Shown in pieces: positions 1 through 8,206 of a stretch of DNA of 32,576 bases (the first letter of the stretch is position 1; each line of letters begins with the position of its first letter). Under the pieces are notes generated by a model. That model ran no database searches, had not been told where the DNA came from, and was given only the letters and a program-made list of their open reading frames with translations. Both the position numbers and the translations under genes were made by a program. Origin of the DNA: a virus; the IMG/VR virus record IMGVR_UViG_3300032294_002509, positions 1 through 32,576 of that record. The stretch is one strand, 5' to 3'.

Positions 1-369
1 AATGATTATTTATATAATAAAGATTATATACTGATTGGTGCAAATCTTTTTGGATTCGATATTTATCAGCATAACAATATACATCGCCAATTAGGAATAC
101 CTTCTGATTATTCCTATATTGATAGAATTATTGATGTACAAGCACTACAAAAAGCTATATACTTGGGATTGAAGTCGATTCCAGAAAACAGGACGGCTTG
201 GCACTATCAAATGCAAAATTTCAGACAAAGAGGAATGAAAACATCAGTAAAGCACCTATGTAGTGTTTACGACATTCCGTACGATGAAAATCGCGCACAT
301 GATGCTATTTATGATAACCACTTAGTATTTTCAATCTTTAGAAAACAAATATTTACAATCGAAGTATGA
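1..369 (+). CDS. DEDDh 3'-5' exonuclease (DnaQ-like), C-terminal part
   Basis: The frame is open from the first base of the window, so the gene begins upstream; at least 122 residues are visible. Near the start is ILIGANLFGFDIYQ, which resembles the Exo II motif (N..FD) of DnaQ-type exonucleases. Near the end is RAHDAIYDNHLVF, matching the Exo III motif H-x-A-x-x-D. The family removes mispaired 3' ends during replication. The stop overlaps the next start in an ATGA, so translation is probably coupled to the polymerase and this is likely its proofreading subunit. The partner assignment is inference; the family call from two motifs is fairly secure. Confidence 0.8.
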   Translation, partial: NDYLYNKDYILIGANLFGFDIYQHNNIHRQLGIPSDYSYIDRIIDVQALQKAIYLGLKSIPENRTAWHYQMQNFRQRGMKTSVKHLCSVYDIPYDENRAHDAIYDNHLVFSIFRKQIFTIEV

Positions 370-2903
370 ACGAAAAATTTATTAAAGAATTTGGTGATGT
401 AAAAATCGATAAAGTCAATCTTGTGCGATTGCCAGAAATTGACTTATCCATAGAAGAAAAAAAATCTGTTGCAGGTAAATTTACAGATAATGAAAATTTT
501 TTAAAGAGACTTGTTCACGAGGGGTGGAAAAAGTTTAACCATAAGGTTGCGGAAGATAAGAAGCAAGTCTACCTTGATAGACTAACGGAAGAATTCGAAA
601 TTATTAAAGATCTTGGGTTTGTGGACTATTTTCTATTAGTTTGGCGCGTTATTAACAAGGCTAGGCAACTAGGAGCGTTCATTGACTGGGGTCGTGGTAG
701 CGCAGCAGGTAGTCTAATTTTCTTTTTGATTGGTGTTACTGGTGTTGACCCTATTGATAAGAAATTGTTTTTTACACGTTTTATTTCCAAGGTTCGTGCC
801 AAGAAAGAGATTATTGATGGCGTAACATATATTCAGGGCGATCTAGCTCCGGATGTCGATATTAATCTTGGAGGGGTACGTGAAGAGATCATTCAGTGGC
901 TAAAGGATTGCTATCCAAGTAAGGTTGCAAAAATTGCCGCTCTTTCCACCTTTTCTGGAAAGATTCTGGTTAAGGATGTTTATAAAATCATTAATGAAGC
1001 AAATGAGGAAATGGCTGGCGATCTAGCAGACACTATTGGTAAAACATTTGGTGTAGTTGAGGATATTGAAGACTCGTATAATAATAGTGAAAAGTTTAAA
1101 AAATGGGCGGATACATATCCCGAATCATATGGTATTGCACTTAAATTGCGTGACCTTATTCGCGGAAAGTCTACGCATGCAAGTGGATATTTTATTTCGT
1201 ACTCGGCCCTTGACGAGTTTGTTCCTATTGAATTAAATAAGGAGGGCGAAGTCAGTGTTTCTTATGAAATGAATACTGCCGCGAAGTTTGGTATTAAGCT
1301 TGATCTATTGGGTTTGACAAGTAATGAGATTATTAAGGATATTTTTGAGAATATCCCTGAAAAACTCGAAGATATTGATCTTGATACTAATATAGATGTT
1401 TACAAGCATCTACAGAGCGATAATCTTAAACCTTATGGTCTTTACCAAATTAGCGCAGATTGTGCTTACAGGGTTTGTCAAAAAATCAAGCCAGCTAATA
1501 TTCAAGAGCTTAGCGATGTTAATGCTATCGCTAGACCCGGCGCTTTAGCTTATGAAGATAAATATGTTTGCATGTCTGGAGAGCCACCGCATGAAAAATT
1601 ACGCGAGGTATTCTCAGAAAGTAGAAATCTACCACTATATCAAGAACAGCTAATTCAGAGCCTTGTTGCGGTTGGATTTTCTGCCGACGAGGGAGAAATT
1701 ATTCGTAGGGTTATCGGTAAAAAGAAAAGAGATGAAATGCCAAAATGGAAAGATAAGGTTTTTGAAACCTGCGAAAAGAATGGTTTTGGATCTCAAGTTG
1801 CGGAAGCAATTTGGAAAGTATGTAGCGATTCTGCTGACTATTCGTTTAACAAGTCGCACTCAATGGCAACCGCATATCTTGGTGCCCTTACTGTATATTT
1901 AAAATATAAATATCCATTACAATTCTTTACTGCATGCTTAAATGCCAGTCAGAGGCTTCCCGACCCGATGGAGGAAATTAGAAAGATACAGCAGGAGCTT
2001 CCCCATTTTGGAATTAAGTTGTTGCCGCCACATCTATTAAAATCTGGAATGGAATTTAAGATTGACGATAAAAATATTAGATATGGACTAAGCGCAATCA
2101 AGGGCATCTCTGATAGTGCTATGGAAAAACTTATCAAGTTTCGTGGAGAGTACGATAGCAAAATTGATTGCTTCATTGCAGCAAAGCAAGCTGGTCTTAA
2201 TATCGGCGTACTGTCGTCACTTATCCAAGCTGGATCTCTAGACGAACTAGAGACAAAGAGGACGCGCTTAGTTTTAGAGGCGCAGACGTTCAATCTATTA
2301 ACTGATCGTGAAAAGCGTTTAGTTAAAGACATACATGATGAAACAGATAATAAAGACATTCTTTCTATCATTAAGGTTTTGAACGAGAAGGGTCAAATTA
2401 AGGATAGTAGGTTTGAAACCATCAAGGGTAAGTATAGTACCTATAAAGACATTTATCTTCTAAATAGCAGAAACGAAGAAATAACAAATTACTTTTATGA
2501 AAGAAATTGCCTAGGTTTTAGCTATAGTGAAAATCTTACAAACATCTTCAAAAAGAAGAACCCAATGTTCAATACTATTCAGCGTATCCTAGATACAAGA
2601 AAAGAAAATGACAATGTTTTAATAGTTGGCCAAATTCTTGAGACGAAAGTTTCTAAATCTAAAAATGGCAATAAATTCTATAAAGCTATTGTGTCTGACG
2701 ATACGGGAACAATGACATGCCTACTTTTTGATGGTAAAAAAGGTATGCTGGATGAGCTACGACACGATAATGCTGGTCTTTTTCCAGAAGAAAACGATAT
2801 TGTAGCAATTAAGGGCAGACTAAAGGGCTCAGATGCTATTTTTGCAGATAAAATAGTCAAGCAAGACTGCAAAATTTATAGGAATATGAGAGATCTTAAA
2901 TAA
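366..2903 (+). CDS. dnaE: C-family DNA polymerase III alpha subunit, PHP-less
   Basis: 845-residue replicative polymerase. Palm motif GRGSAAGSL is at residues 109-117. The catalytic aspartates are D163 and D165 (APDVDIN) and D313 (IKLDLLGL). Finger-region signatures are PLYQEQ around 423-428, and later NKSHS with the following ALTVYLKYKYP. Residues about 750-840 look like the C-terminal OB fold. Cellular DnaE is about 1,160 residues with an N-terminal PHP domain of about 270; here the palm begins almost at once, so PHP is missing. Proofreading is probably supplied by the overlapping exonuclease upstream. The ATG at the ATGA overlap has no Shine-Dalgarno site. The 3' end overlaps the convergent virion gene by 8 bases. 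Confidence 0.95.
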   Translation: MNEKFIKEFGDVKIDKVNLVRLPEIDLSIEEKKSVAGKFTDNENFLKRLVHEGWKKFNHKVAEDKKQVYLDRLTEEFEIIKDLGFVDYFLLVWRVINKARQLGAFIDWGRGSAAGSLIFFLIGVTGVDPIDKKLFFTRFISKVRAKKEIIDGVTYIQGDLAPDVDINLGGVREEIIQWLKDCYPSKVAKIAALSTFSGKILVKDVYKIINEANEEMAGDLADTIGKTFGVVEDIEDSYNNSEKFKKWADTYPESYGIALKLRDLIRGKSTHASGYFISYSALDEFVPIELNKEGEVSVSYEMNTAAKFGIKLDLLGLTSNEIIKDIFENIPEKLEDIDLDTNIDVYKHLQSDNLKPYGLYQISADCAYRVCQKIKPANIQELSDVNAIARPGALAYEDKYVCMSGEPPHEKLREVFSESRNLPLYQEQLIQSLVAVGFSADEGEIIRRVIGKKKRDEMPKWKDKVFETCEKNGFGSQVAEAIWKVCSDSADYSFNKSHSMATAYLGALTVYLKYKYPLQFFTACLNASQRLPDPMEEIRKIQQELPHFGIKLLPPHLLKSGMEFKIDDKNIRYGLSAIKGISDSAMEKLIKFRGEYDSKIDCFIAAKQAGLNIGVLSSLIQAGSLDELETKRTRLVLEAQTFNLLTDREKRLVKDIHDETDNKDILSIIKVLNEKGQIKDSRFETIKGKYSTYKDIYLLNSRNEEITNYFYERNCLGFSYSENLTNIFKKKNPMFNTIQRILDTRKENDNVLIVGQILETKVSKSKNGNKFYKAIVSDDTGTMTCLLFDGKKGMLDELRHDNAGLFPEENDIVAIKGRLKGSDAIFADKIVKQDCKIYRNMRDLK

Positions 2904-3678
2904 ATTGATTAACAACGACTTTTCCACGGCCGACTCTTCCTGCGGAAGCGCTGCCATCGAGTTCTGTGATATACCCATAAGCAGAATATTGTTTTATCAT
3001 TGATGAACTGCTTCCACATAATGGGTAAACAGTTGCCGTTGCGGTAGCGAGTTGTCCATTCATGGAGATATTGGAGCTAATATTATATCCCTCAATAGTT
3101 ATTTTTTTTACTGCCTTATTTACATACGTCCTCGCGGGTATTGCGCTACCTATTTTAAATATAAATTCATATTGGATTGATGAGTCGTATGAAAACGATG
3201 CTACGTCTGATATTGCGCCAACCGAACCAACTGTAGATGCCCCGTGTGCAAATGCAGATATTGTTTCATCGTATCTAAAAGGCGCATTTCCAAATTCTAT
3301 CGCTTCATTTATGTTGTCAAAATATAAATCAAAAGCAGCCCTTGCTGTTACCAATTGATTAGATAAACCATTAACACCATGTGAAACTAAATATGCATTA
3401 TTAAATCCCTGTTCACCAATAGATAGAGATATCGGTGATATATTACCCGCTATATCTTGAAAAACTATTTTATCAAATAAATCCAATATACCATCTTTGT
3501 CAATATTATAATCTATATTAAACGTTCCTTTTATAGGAGAGTTACAGCTTTTATTTGCAACGCCATATTCAGATAATGAATATATAGGCTGTATTGGGGA
3601 CGCGATATTAAAACTCGCCTGAGTTGCTGCATAACCCTCCCCATTAATTTCTACCATTATATCTGTGTAGTTTAGCAT
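2896..3678 (-). CDS. virion-type protein, paralogue of the 3722-4498 gene
   Basis: 260 residues, not recognised as a named family. It is plainly homologous to the 258-residue neighbour: both begin MLNYT, share the motifs ATQA.F, SPIKGT or GPIKGT, a TARA.FDLYF block with EAIEFGN, IQY..IFK.GS, ITIEGY or ITLEGY, and end SAGRVGRGK or SAGQVGRGK plus a QFI tail. Composition is rich in Ser, Gly, Ala and Asn with few charges, as in tail-tube or decoration proteins. No signal peptide or membrane segment. The minus-strand set 2896-5304 is probably co-transcribed. Structural role is inference from composition and context. Confidence 0.7.
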   Translation of the reverse strand: MLNYTDIMVEINGEGYAATQASFNIASPIQPIYSLSEYGVANKSCNSPIKGTFNIDYNIDKDGILDLFDKIVFQDIAGNISPISLSIGEQGFNNAYLVSHGVNGLSNQLVTARAAFDLYFDNINEAIEFGNAPFRYDETISAFAHGASTVGSVGAISDVASFSYDSSIQYEFIFKIGSAIPARTYVNKAVKKITIEGYNISSNISMNGQLATATATVYPLCGSSSSMIKQYSAYGYITELDGSASAGRVGRGKVVVNQFI

Positions 3679-3721
3679 ATACAGAGAAAATAGTTAAAAC
3701 CAATAATAGTTATCTTACTTG

Positions 3722-4498
3722 TTAAATAAACTGTGTTACAGTAGCCTTGCCACGGCCGACTTGACCTGCACTTACACTACCCTCCAGTTGTGTTATTTGT
3801 CCAGATACCGAATAAGAAACTGCTCCGCCATTACCACAAATTGGATTAACATTAGCAGTAGCAATTGCATTAACTCCACACATGGTTATATTTTGCGACA
3901 CACTATACCCCTCAAGAGTAATTCTTTTAGAACCCCTTGAAACAAAAGCCGCCATAGGGTTGATGCTCCCAAGCTTAAATATATAATCATATTGTATTGT
4001 TCCATCATAACTAAAAGATGTCGCGTCTGTTATTCCCGCGCCAGTAACACTTGAGGCAGCGCCATGACCTAATGCTATTGACCCATTTGATGTGCTCGCA
4101 CTACCATTATTACCAAATTCTATCGCCTCAGATGTATTAGCAAAATATAAGTCAAAACCCGCCCTAGCTGTAGCTAACTGGTTAGCCTGTCCATTTGAAC
4201 CGTGAGAGGTTAAATATGCACCAGTAAAACTTTGTCCACCTATAGATACAGATGAAGGAGAACACGCAGACCCAACATTGGAAACGACGTTATTAAATAA
4301 ACTCAATATATTATCTCCATTTATATTATAATCGAAAGATAGCGTACCCTTAATAGGGCCATTTGGGTTTTGTGCAACCTTGCCCGCCTTACCAAGGCTA
4401 TAAACAGGGTCAAGCGCCGTAGCCACACTAAAATTTGCCTGTGTGGCCAGATAAGTCGTCCCATCAACAATAATTGGTATGTTCGTATAATTTAGCAT
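3722..4498 (-). CDS. virion-type protein, paralogue of the 2896-3678 gene
   Basis: 258 residues, beginning MLNYTNIPIIVDGTTYLATQ. It aligns end to end with the downstream neighbour, with conserved blocks at the N-terminus (ATQANFSVA), centre (TARAGFDLYFANTSEAIEFG) and C-terminus (GQVGRGKATVTQFI), which indicates tandem duplication and divergence. Low charge and high Ser/Gly/Asn fit a virion protein. The start is 8 bases from the end of the upstream gene at 4507. Tail-tube-like function is possible but no diagnostic motif was seen. Confidence 0.7.
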   Translation of the reverse strand: MLNYTNIPIIVDGTTYLATQANFSVATALDPVYSLGKAGKVAQNPNGPIKGTLSFDYNINGDNILSLFNNVVSNVGSACSPSSVSIGGQSFTGAYLTSHGSNGQANQLATARAGFDLYFANTSEAIEFGNNGSASTSNGSIALGHGAASSVTGAGITDATSFSYDGTIQYDYIFKLGSINPMAAFVSRGSKRITLEGYSVSQNITMCGVNAIATANVNPICGNGGAVSYSVSGQITQLEGSVSAGQVGRGKATVTQFI

Positions 4499-4506
4499 AT
4501 CTTTTC

Positions 4507-5304
4507 TTAAATAATATATCCCTGATACCCTAATTTTACACTAGAATTTTCTGTTAAGCTACTATTTATTGAGTTACTTATTAAGAATGCATTATTAATA
4601 GAATATGACTGAATTGTAGTACTACCATCACATTTATTTAAATTAACAGTTAAATTTTGTTGATACGGCGTACAAACCAATGATTGTATGTCAGGAGACT
4701 CATAATCATCTATCTCTACAGTTAAATTTAGCATTACTGGTATTGGCTTTTTTAAAACTACATATCTTGGATTAAGACTTCCCATTACATATTGAGGCAT
4801 TCTTTCACATTGTATTGAGTACTCAAAACTTGTAATTCTATTGGTTTCACCCTCGGTCGCATTAATGGCTATTTGACTAGAAATTGACGGCGTAAAAGGT
4901 ATACCCGCAGTAACCAATGGGTCGTTTCCAGATATATTATGACCAATATTTTCATATACAACAAAATCCGTATCTACCTGAGTCAATCCACCAACACTTG
5001 CGGTAACTGTATAGCTTGTTAAGTATCCACTATTGAATCCATAATTTTTATTATTATAAACCATACTACCACCGACACTTTCATCGCCAGTTAGGTAAAG
5101 AATGGGGTCGCTGCCAACCAAGTGCCTACTAAACGAAATATTCCTTGTCAACTCTCTTGTAATATACTGCTCTGTCCCCAGAAAACCAACCATATCAACA
5201 TTGGAAAACGGCACCTGAAAATCACTTGTAAAATCAATTACGCCAGATAACAAGTTTCCACCAATGTAAAGATTTTGGTCTGCATATATAACCCTTCCGT
5301 ACAT
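4507..5304 (-). CDS. virion-type protein, unassigned
   Basis: 265 residues, beginning MYGRVIYADQNLYIGGNLLS. Size and low-charge, Ser/Asn/Gly/Thr-rich composition resemble the two paralogues downstream. Some features are shared in order: an N-terminal beta-rich part, an FNSGYLTSY region comparable with their NAYLVSHG and GAYLTSHG regions, and a central TSFEYSIQCE region like their SFSYD..IQY. It may be a more distant member of the same family. First gene of the minus-strand trio; upstream is a divergent AT-rich intergenic region of about 80 bases. Function not known. Confidence 0.65.
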   Translation of the reverse strand: MYGRVIYADQNLYIGGNLLSGVIDFTSDFQVPFSNVDMVGFLGTEQYITRELTRNISFSRHLVGSDPILYLTGDESVGGSMVYNNKNYGFNSGYLTSYTVTASVGGLTQVDTDFVVYENIGHNISGNDPLVTAGIPFTPSISSQIAINATEGETNRITSFEYSIQCERMPQYVMGSLNPRYVVLKKPIPVMLNLTVEIDDYESPDIQSLVCTPYQQNLTVNLNKCDGSTTIQSYSINNAFLISNSINSSLTENSSVKLGYQGYII

Positions 5305-5382
5305 AATTATTATTACACTATATTAATTTAATAATTAATTTTTATTATACATTTTTATTATATGTGTGTAATATATTATTAT

Positions 5383-5997
5383 ATGAATAATAAGCTTCCC
5401 CTCCCGAAAAATAAAGAGGCCCGTGGAGAATTTATGAAACGCTGCACGGCAATTAAAATTGACCCATCTGATAGTAAATGGTCCGACCCAAACCGCGTGG
5501 TCGCTGCATGCGAAATGCAATGGAATAAGGCAAAAGAATCTTCAGCAATGATTATGGGAAGTGGAGATAGTGAAACCCTGTTCACCGTTAAGCCAATTGA
5601 GGAAATAAAGGCGAGTACCGAAATCCAAGTTAACGCAGACGCGCAAGTTGCAAATGAAGTTTTTGCCACATTACTAAATAGCGCTACTGTTGCTCACATT
5701 TTACATCTACAGACACGTAGTTATGCAAAGCATAAGGCTCTAGAGGATCTTTATGACTCTCTTCCGGAAATTACCGACACGCTAATTGAATCGTATCAAG
5801 GCAAGTATGGTATTGCTGAGTATCCGGTACAATCTGTAGAAACTCCAGTCGATGCGCTTGATTTCGTAAAAGGATTGAGAGATTATATCTCCACCAAGCG
5901 ATTTGCTATTGCTAAAGATAGTGAACTTCAAAATATTACTGACGAGATCATTCAACTTTTAGACACTACCATTTACAAGCTAACCTTTCTAAACTAA
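5383..5997 (+). CDS. probable virion protein with N-terminal Cys/Trp module and C-terminal helical domain
   Basis: 204 residues from the ATG at 5383; an in-frame upstream start at 5362 would add only seven residues inside the AT-rich promoter region and is less likely. Residues about 5-50 contain PLPKNKEARGEFMKRC, then ACEMQWNKAK, a Cys...Cys..W module repeated at the start of the next gene. Residues about 95-150, including LHLQTRSYAKHKALEDLYD and a following ESYQGKYG, resemble the ferritin- or Dps-like four-helix phage proteins often labelled DUF5856; I am not certain of that accession. Probably part of a head operon with the next two genes. Confidence 0.7.
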   Translation: MNNKLPLPKNKEARGEFMKRCTAIKIDPSDSKWSDPNRVVAACEMQWNKAKESSAMIMGSGDSETLFTVKPIEEIKASTEIQVNADAQVANEVFATLLNSATVAHILHLQTRSYAKHKALEDLYDSLPEITDTLIESYQGKYGIAEYPVQSVETPVDALDFVKGLRDYISTKRFAIAKDSELQNITDEIIQLLDTTIYKLTFLN

Positions 5998-6001
5998 TAT
6001 T

Positions 6002-6808
6002 ATGCCGCTACCAAAGCCCAAAAATAAAGAAAACAGAAGTGAATTTGTTTCACGCTGTATTCAAGACCTTAATGACAAAGGGGAAATGAAGGACAACAGT
6101 CAGCGTATAGCCGTATGCTATACACAGTGGAAAGATGCAAAGGCAAGTGCAGATGTTATTATTGGTAGTGGCGACGAAGAAGTAATAATATATTCACAAG
6201 AAAAATTTGGCGGAAAAAAGCGCTCGGATTTAAAAGATAGTGATTTTCTATATCCAAATGACAGAAGCTTTCCAATTGTTACCCCACAGGACGTTAAAGA
6301 TGCCGTTAGCAGCTTTGGTCGCAGTAAGGGTAAGGATTATGAAGACTTTAAAAAGCGTTTAGTTAGAAAGGCTAGATCAAAGGGCGCGGAATTTGTTTCT
6401 GCACTACCCGATACAATTAAAGAAGAATTTAAAATTAAGGCAAATATCGAAGAAGCGATGGCAGATCTAAGAGAAGACTATATTGCACAGGCAAAAAAAG
6501 TCATTTCTGAAATATTACACGCTGCCAATAAAGTGTCCGAATGTCTGGAAGATGACACATGCAAAGATAGGGCTATCGAAGCATGGGTTTTTGAGAAAAT
6601 GGTACTTTCTAAAGCAAAAATATGTGGTGTTAAAAACTATATAAAATTCGGTAAGGAAGATTCCGAAGAAGACAACTCCGAAGAAGGCGACTCCGAAGAT
6701 GACATGCGTATCGAAAATATTGAATTAGTCGAGCCAGCCAAAATTGCCTCTGAAGATGAGATTCGAGAGAAAGTTTATAATAATAAATTTGGCGCAGACA
6801 CTTACTAA
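6002..6808 (+). CDS. probable head-associated protein with shared N-terminal module
   Basis: 268 residues, starting 4 bases after the previous stop. The N-terminus (PLPKPKNKENRSEFVSRC, then IAVCYTQWKDAKA) repeats the module seen at the start of the preceding protein. Residues about 70-140 (LKDSDFLYPNDRSFPIVT, then DVKDAVSSFGRSKGK) resemble a phage domain I recall as DUF6582, which occurs in head-gene neighbourhoods. A highly acidic stretch follows near residues 219-236 (KEDSEEDNSEEGDSEDD). No catalytic motif seen. A prohead or scaffold-related role is inferred from context only. Confidence 0.65.
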   Translation: MPLPKPKNKENRSEFVSRCIQDLNDKGEMKDNSQRIAVCYTQWKDAKASADVIIGSGDEEVIIYSQEKFGGKKRSDLKDSDFLYPNDRSFPIVTPQDVKDAVSSFGRSKGKDYEDFKKRLVRKARSKGAEFVSALPDTIKEEFKIKANIEEAMADLREDYIAQAKKVISEILHAANKVSECLEDDTCKDRAIEAWVFEKMVLSKAKICGVKNYIKFGKEDSEEDNSEEGDSEDDMRIENIELVEPAKIASEDEIREKVYNNKFGADTY

Positions 6809-6811
6809 TAT

Positions 6812-7525
6812 ATGTTCGATATAATTTCCAGCGTAAAATATCAAGATCAAGACCTTTACAATCGTGTAAAGCAGGCTGCGAATAAAAAATTTGGCGATAA
6901 AAATAGCTATGTAAAGAACCTTTGGATTTTAAAAGAATATAAATCAAGAGGCGGGAAAGTTCAATATAAAGGAAAGAGGCCCTCTAATACATCAACTAAA
7001 AAATTAATTAAAGGTAGTCAAATTTTTCTTCACGTATCCTACCGCCCAGAAGAAGACCTATTTGCTTCGGAATATAAAGGTAAAAAAGTTAATTTAAATA
7101 AACCATTCAGAACACCAAAAGGGCCAAAAAAATTTGCGGTTTATGTAAAAAATGAAAAAGGCAATGTCGTACTTGTTAGGTTTGGCGACCCTAAAATGGA
7201 AATAAAAAGAGACGATCCAGCAAGACGCAAAAATTTCAGAGCTAGGCATAACTGCAGCAATCCGGGTCCAAAGTGGAAAGCTAGGTATTGGTCATGCCAG
7301 ACATGGAGAGCAGATAAGTCAGTCAAGCAAGTTGCCGGGTCCGAAGATATAGATTGGGATAATTTACCGACACAAGAAGAAATGTATGGCGAAATATTAC
7401 CCAATTTTGACATCGAAGAAATAGGCGGTAGTGAAGAATGCGATTGCGATTGCAACTGTGCCGACCCCAATAATTGTGACTGCGGGTGCGAAAAAGACTG
7501 CTGCTGCCATAATACTAATAAGTAA
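6812..7525 (+). CDS. phage protein with conserved basic/Cys core and Cys-rich tail
   Basis: 237 residues. The core at about residues 105-170 contains KKFAVYV, VRFGDPKMEIKRDD, then NFRARHNC, PGPKWKARYWSC. I recognise this as a block recurring in phage head-region proteins, of unknown function. The last 35 residues carry ten cysteines, mostly in C-D-C or C-x-C steps, ending CDCGCEKDCCCH, which is a likely metal-binding tail. N-terminal KQAANKKFGDKNSYVKNLW resembles helical repeats in related phage proteins. It starts 3 bases after the previous stop, so the three genes form one operon. Confidence 0.65.
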   Translation: MFDIISSVKYQDQDLYNRVKQAANKKFGDKNSYVKNLWILKEYKSRGGKVQYKGKRPSNTSTKKLIKGSQIFLHVSYRPEEDLFASEYKGKKVNLNKPFRTPKGPKKFAVYVKNEKGNVVLVRFGDPKMEIKRDDPARRKNFRARHNCSNPGPKWKARYWSCQTWRADKSVKQVAGSEDIDWDNLPTQEEMYGEILPNFDIEEIGGSEECDCDCNCADPNNCDCGCEKDCCCHNTNK

Positions 7526-7534
7526 ATATTTAAT

Positions 7535-7563
7535 TTGACTTATTAATTAAGTAGTGTTTTAAT
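7535..7563 (+). promoter_or_regulatory. sigma70-type promoter, leaderless geometry
   Basis: TTGACT (7535-7540), 17-base spacer, TTTAAT (7558-7563), then exactly 6 bases to the ATG at 7570. The expected transcription start falls on the A of the start codon. Confidence 0.55.
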
Positions 7564-7569
7564 TACTTA

Positions 7570-7890
7570 ATGTCATCAGATAACAATATCGTCAAATGGA
7601 CAGTTGAGGGAGCAAATTGGCAACAGTCTTTAAATTCTGATATAAACTCCCCACCTATAGAGGTTGCCACACGAATAATCGAAAACGCCTTTACCCTTAA
7701 AAAGGTATTCAACGCTACCGATAATAATTTTGTTTTGGGTCTTGGTATTATTTTAATGGTATCCCATGATAAAATGAAATCTACGGATGAAATATTTGTA
7801 TGCCACACTCCAACAGTTTTAGCAAACGCTGGCCTTTACAAAGAATCTACTTTACTACAAAATATGATTGACAAATTACTAAAACCATAG
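7570..7890 (+). CDS. hypothetical protein
   Basis: 106 residues, beginning MSSDNNIVKWTVEGANWQQS. No recognised motif, signal peptide or strong membrane helix; a hydrophobic patch NNFVLGLGIILMVSHD sits near the middle. The ATG lies 6 bases after a -10-like box, so the message is predicted to be leaderless. The next gene starts 15 bases downstream, with its own possible promoter inside the 3' end of this one. Function unknown. Confidence 0.6.
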   Translation: MSSDNNIVKWTVEGANWQQSLNSDINSPPIEVATRIIENAFTLKKVFNATDNNFVLGLGIILMVSHDKMKSTDEIFVCHTPTVLANAGLYKESTLLQNMIDKLLKP

Positions 7891-7896
7891 CATAGT
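7868..7896 (+). promoter_or_regulatory. possible sigma70-type promoter
   Basis: Perfect TTGACA (7868-7873), 17-base spacer, CATAGT (7891-7896). The ATG at 7906 is 9 bases further on, predicting a leader of only about 3 bases. Confidence 0.4.
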
Positions 7897-7905
7897 CTTT
7901 TATAT

Positions 7906-8193
7906 ATGAAAAATATAATTGCTGGTATAATTCTTCTAATAACACTACCAAGTTCTTATTCACAATTATACGACCGTTCTTATCATAACTACTATAACGA
8001 AAATACTAGAAAGGTAAACGAAGTTTTCATTGGTACCGGAAAAACTGCAGAACAGGCCAGATTAAGCGCTTGGTTATCAAGCGGGTCAAGAGCAGTTATC
8101 AATTCAACTTGTGAAATTCGCAAAATTGGTCCGGACAGCTACATAGCAACCATGAATACGGTATCTGTACAATCATCTAGTGTGCGGTACTAG
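7906..8193 (+). CDS. small secreted protein with signal peptide
   Basis: 95 residues. The N-terminus has a short basic start and a hydrophobic core (MKNIIAGIILLITLPSSYS) followed by QLYDRS, a convincing Sec signal peptide with cleavage near residues 18-20 and no lipobox cysteine. The mature part is about 75 residues and contains one cysteine (STCEIRK). Likely exported to the periplasm or envelope; role unknown. Ends TAG 13 bases before the next start. Not obviously a lysis protein. Confidence 0.65.
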   Translation: MKNIIAGIILLITLPSSYSQLYDRSYHNYYNENTRKVNEVFIGTGKTAEQARLSAWLSSGSRAVINSTCEIRKIGPDSYIATMNTVSVQSSSVRY

Positions 8194-8206
8194 ACCATGT
8201 ATTGAC

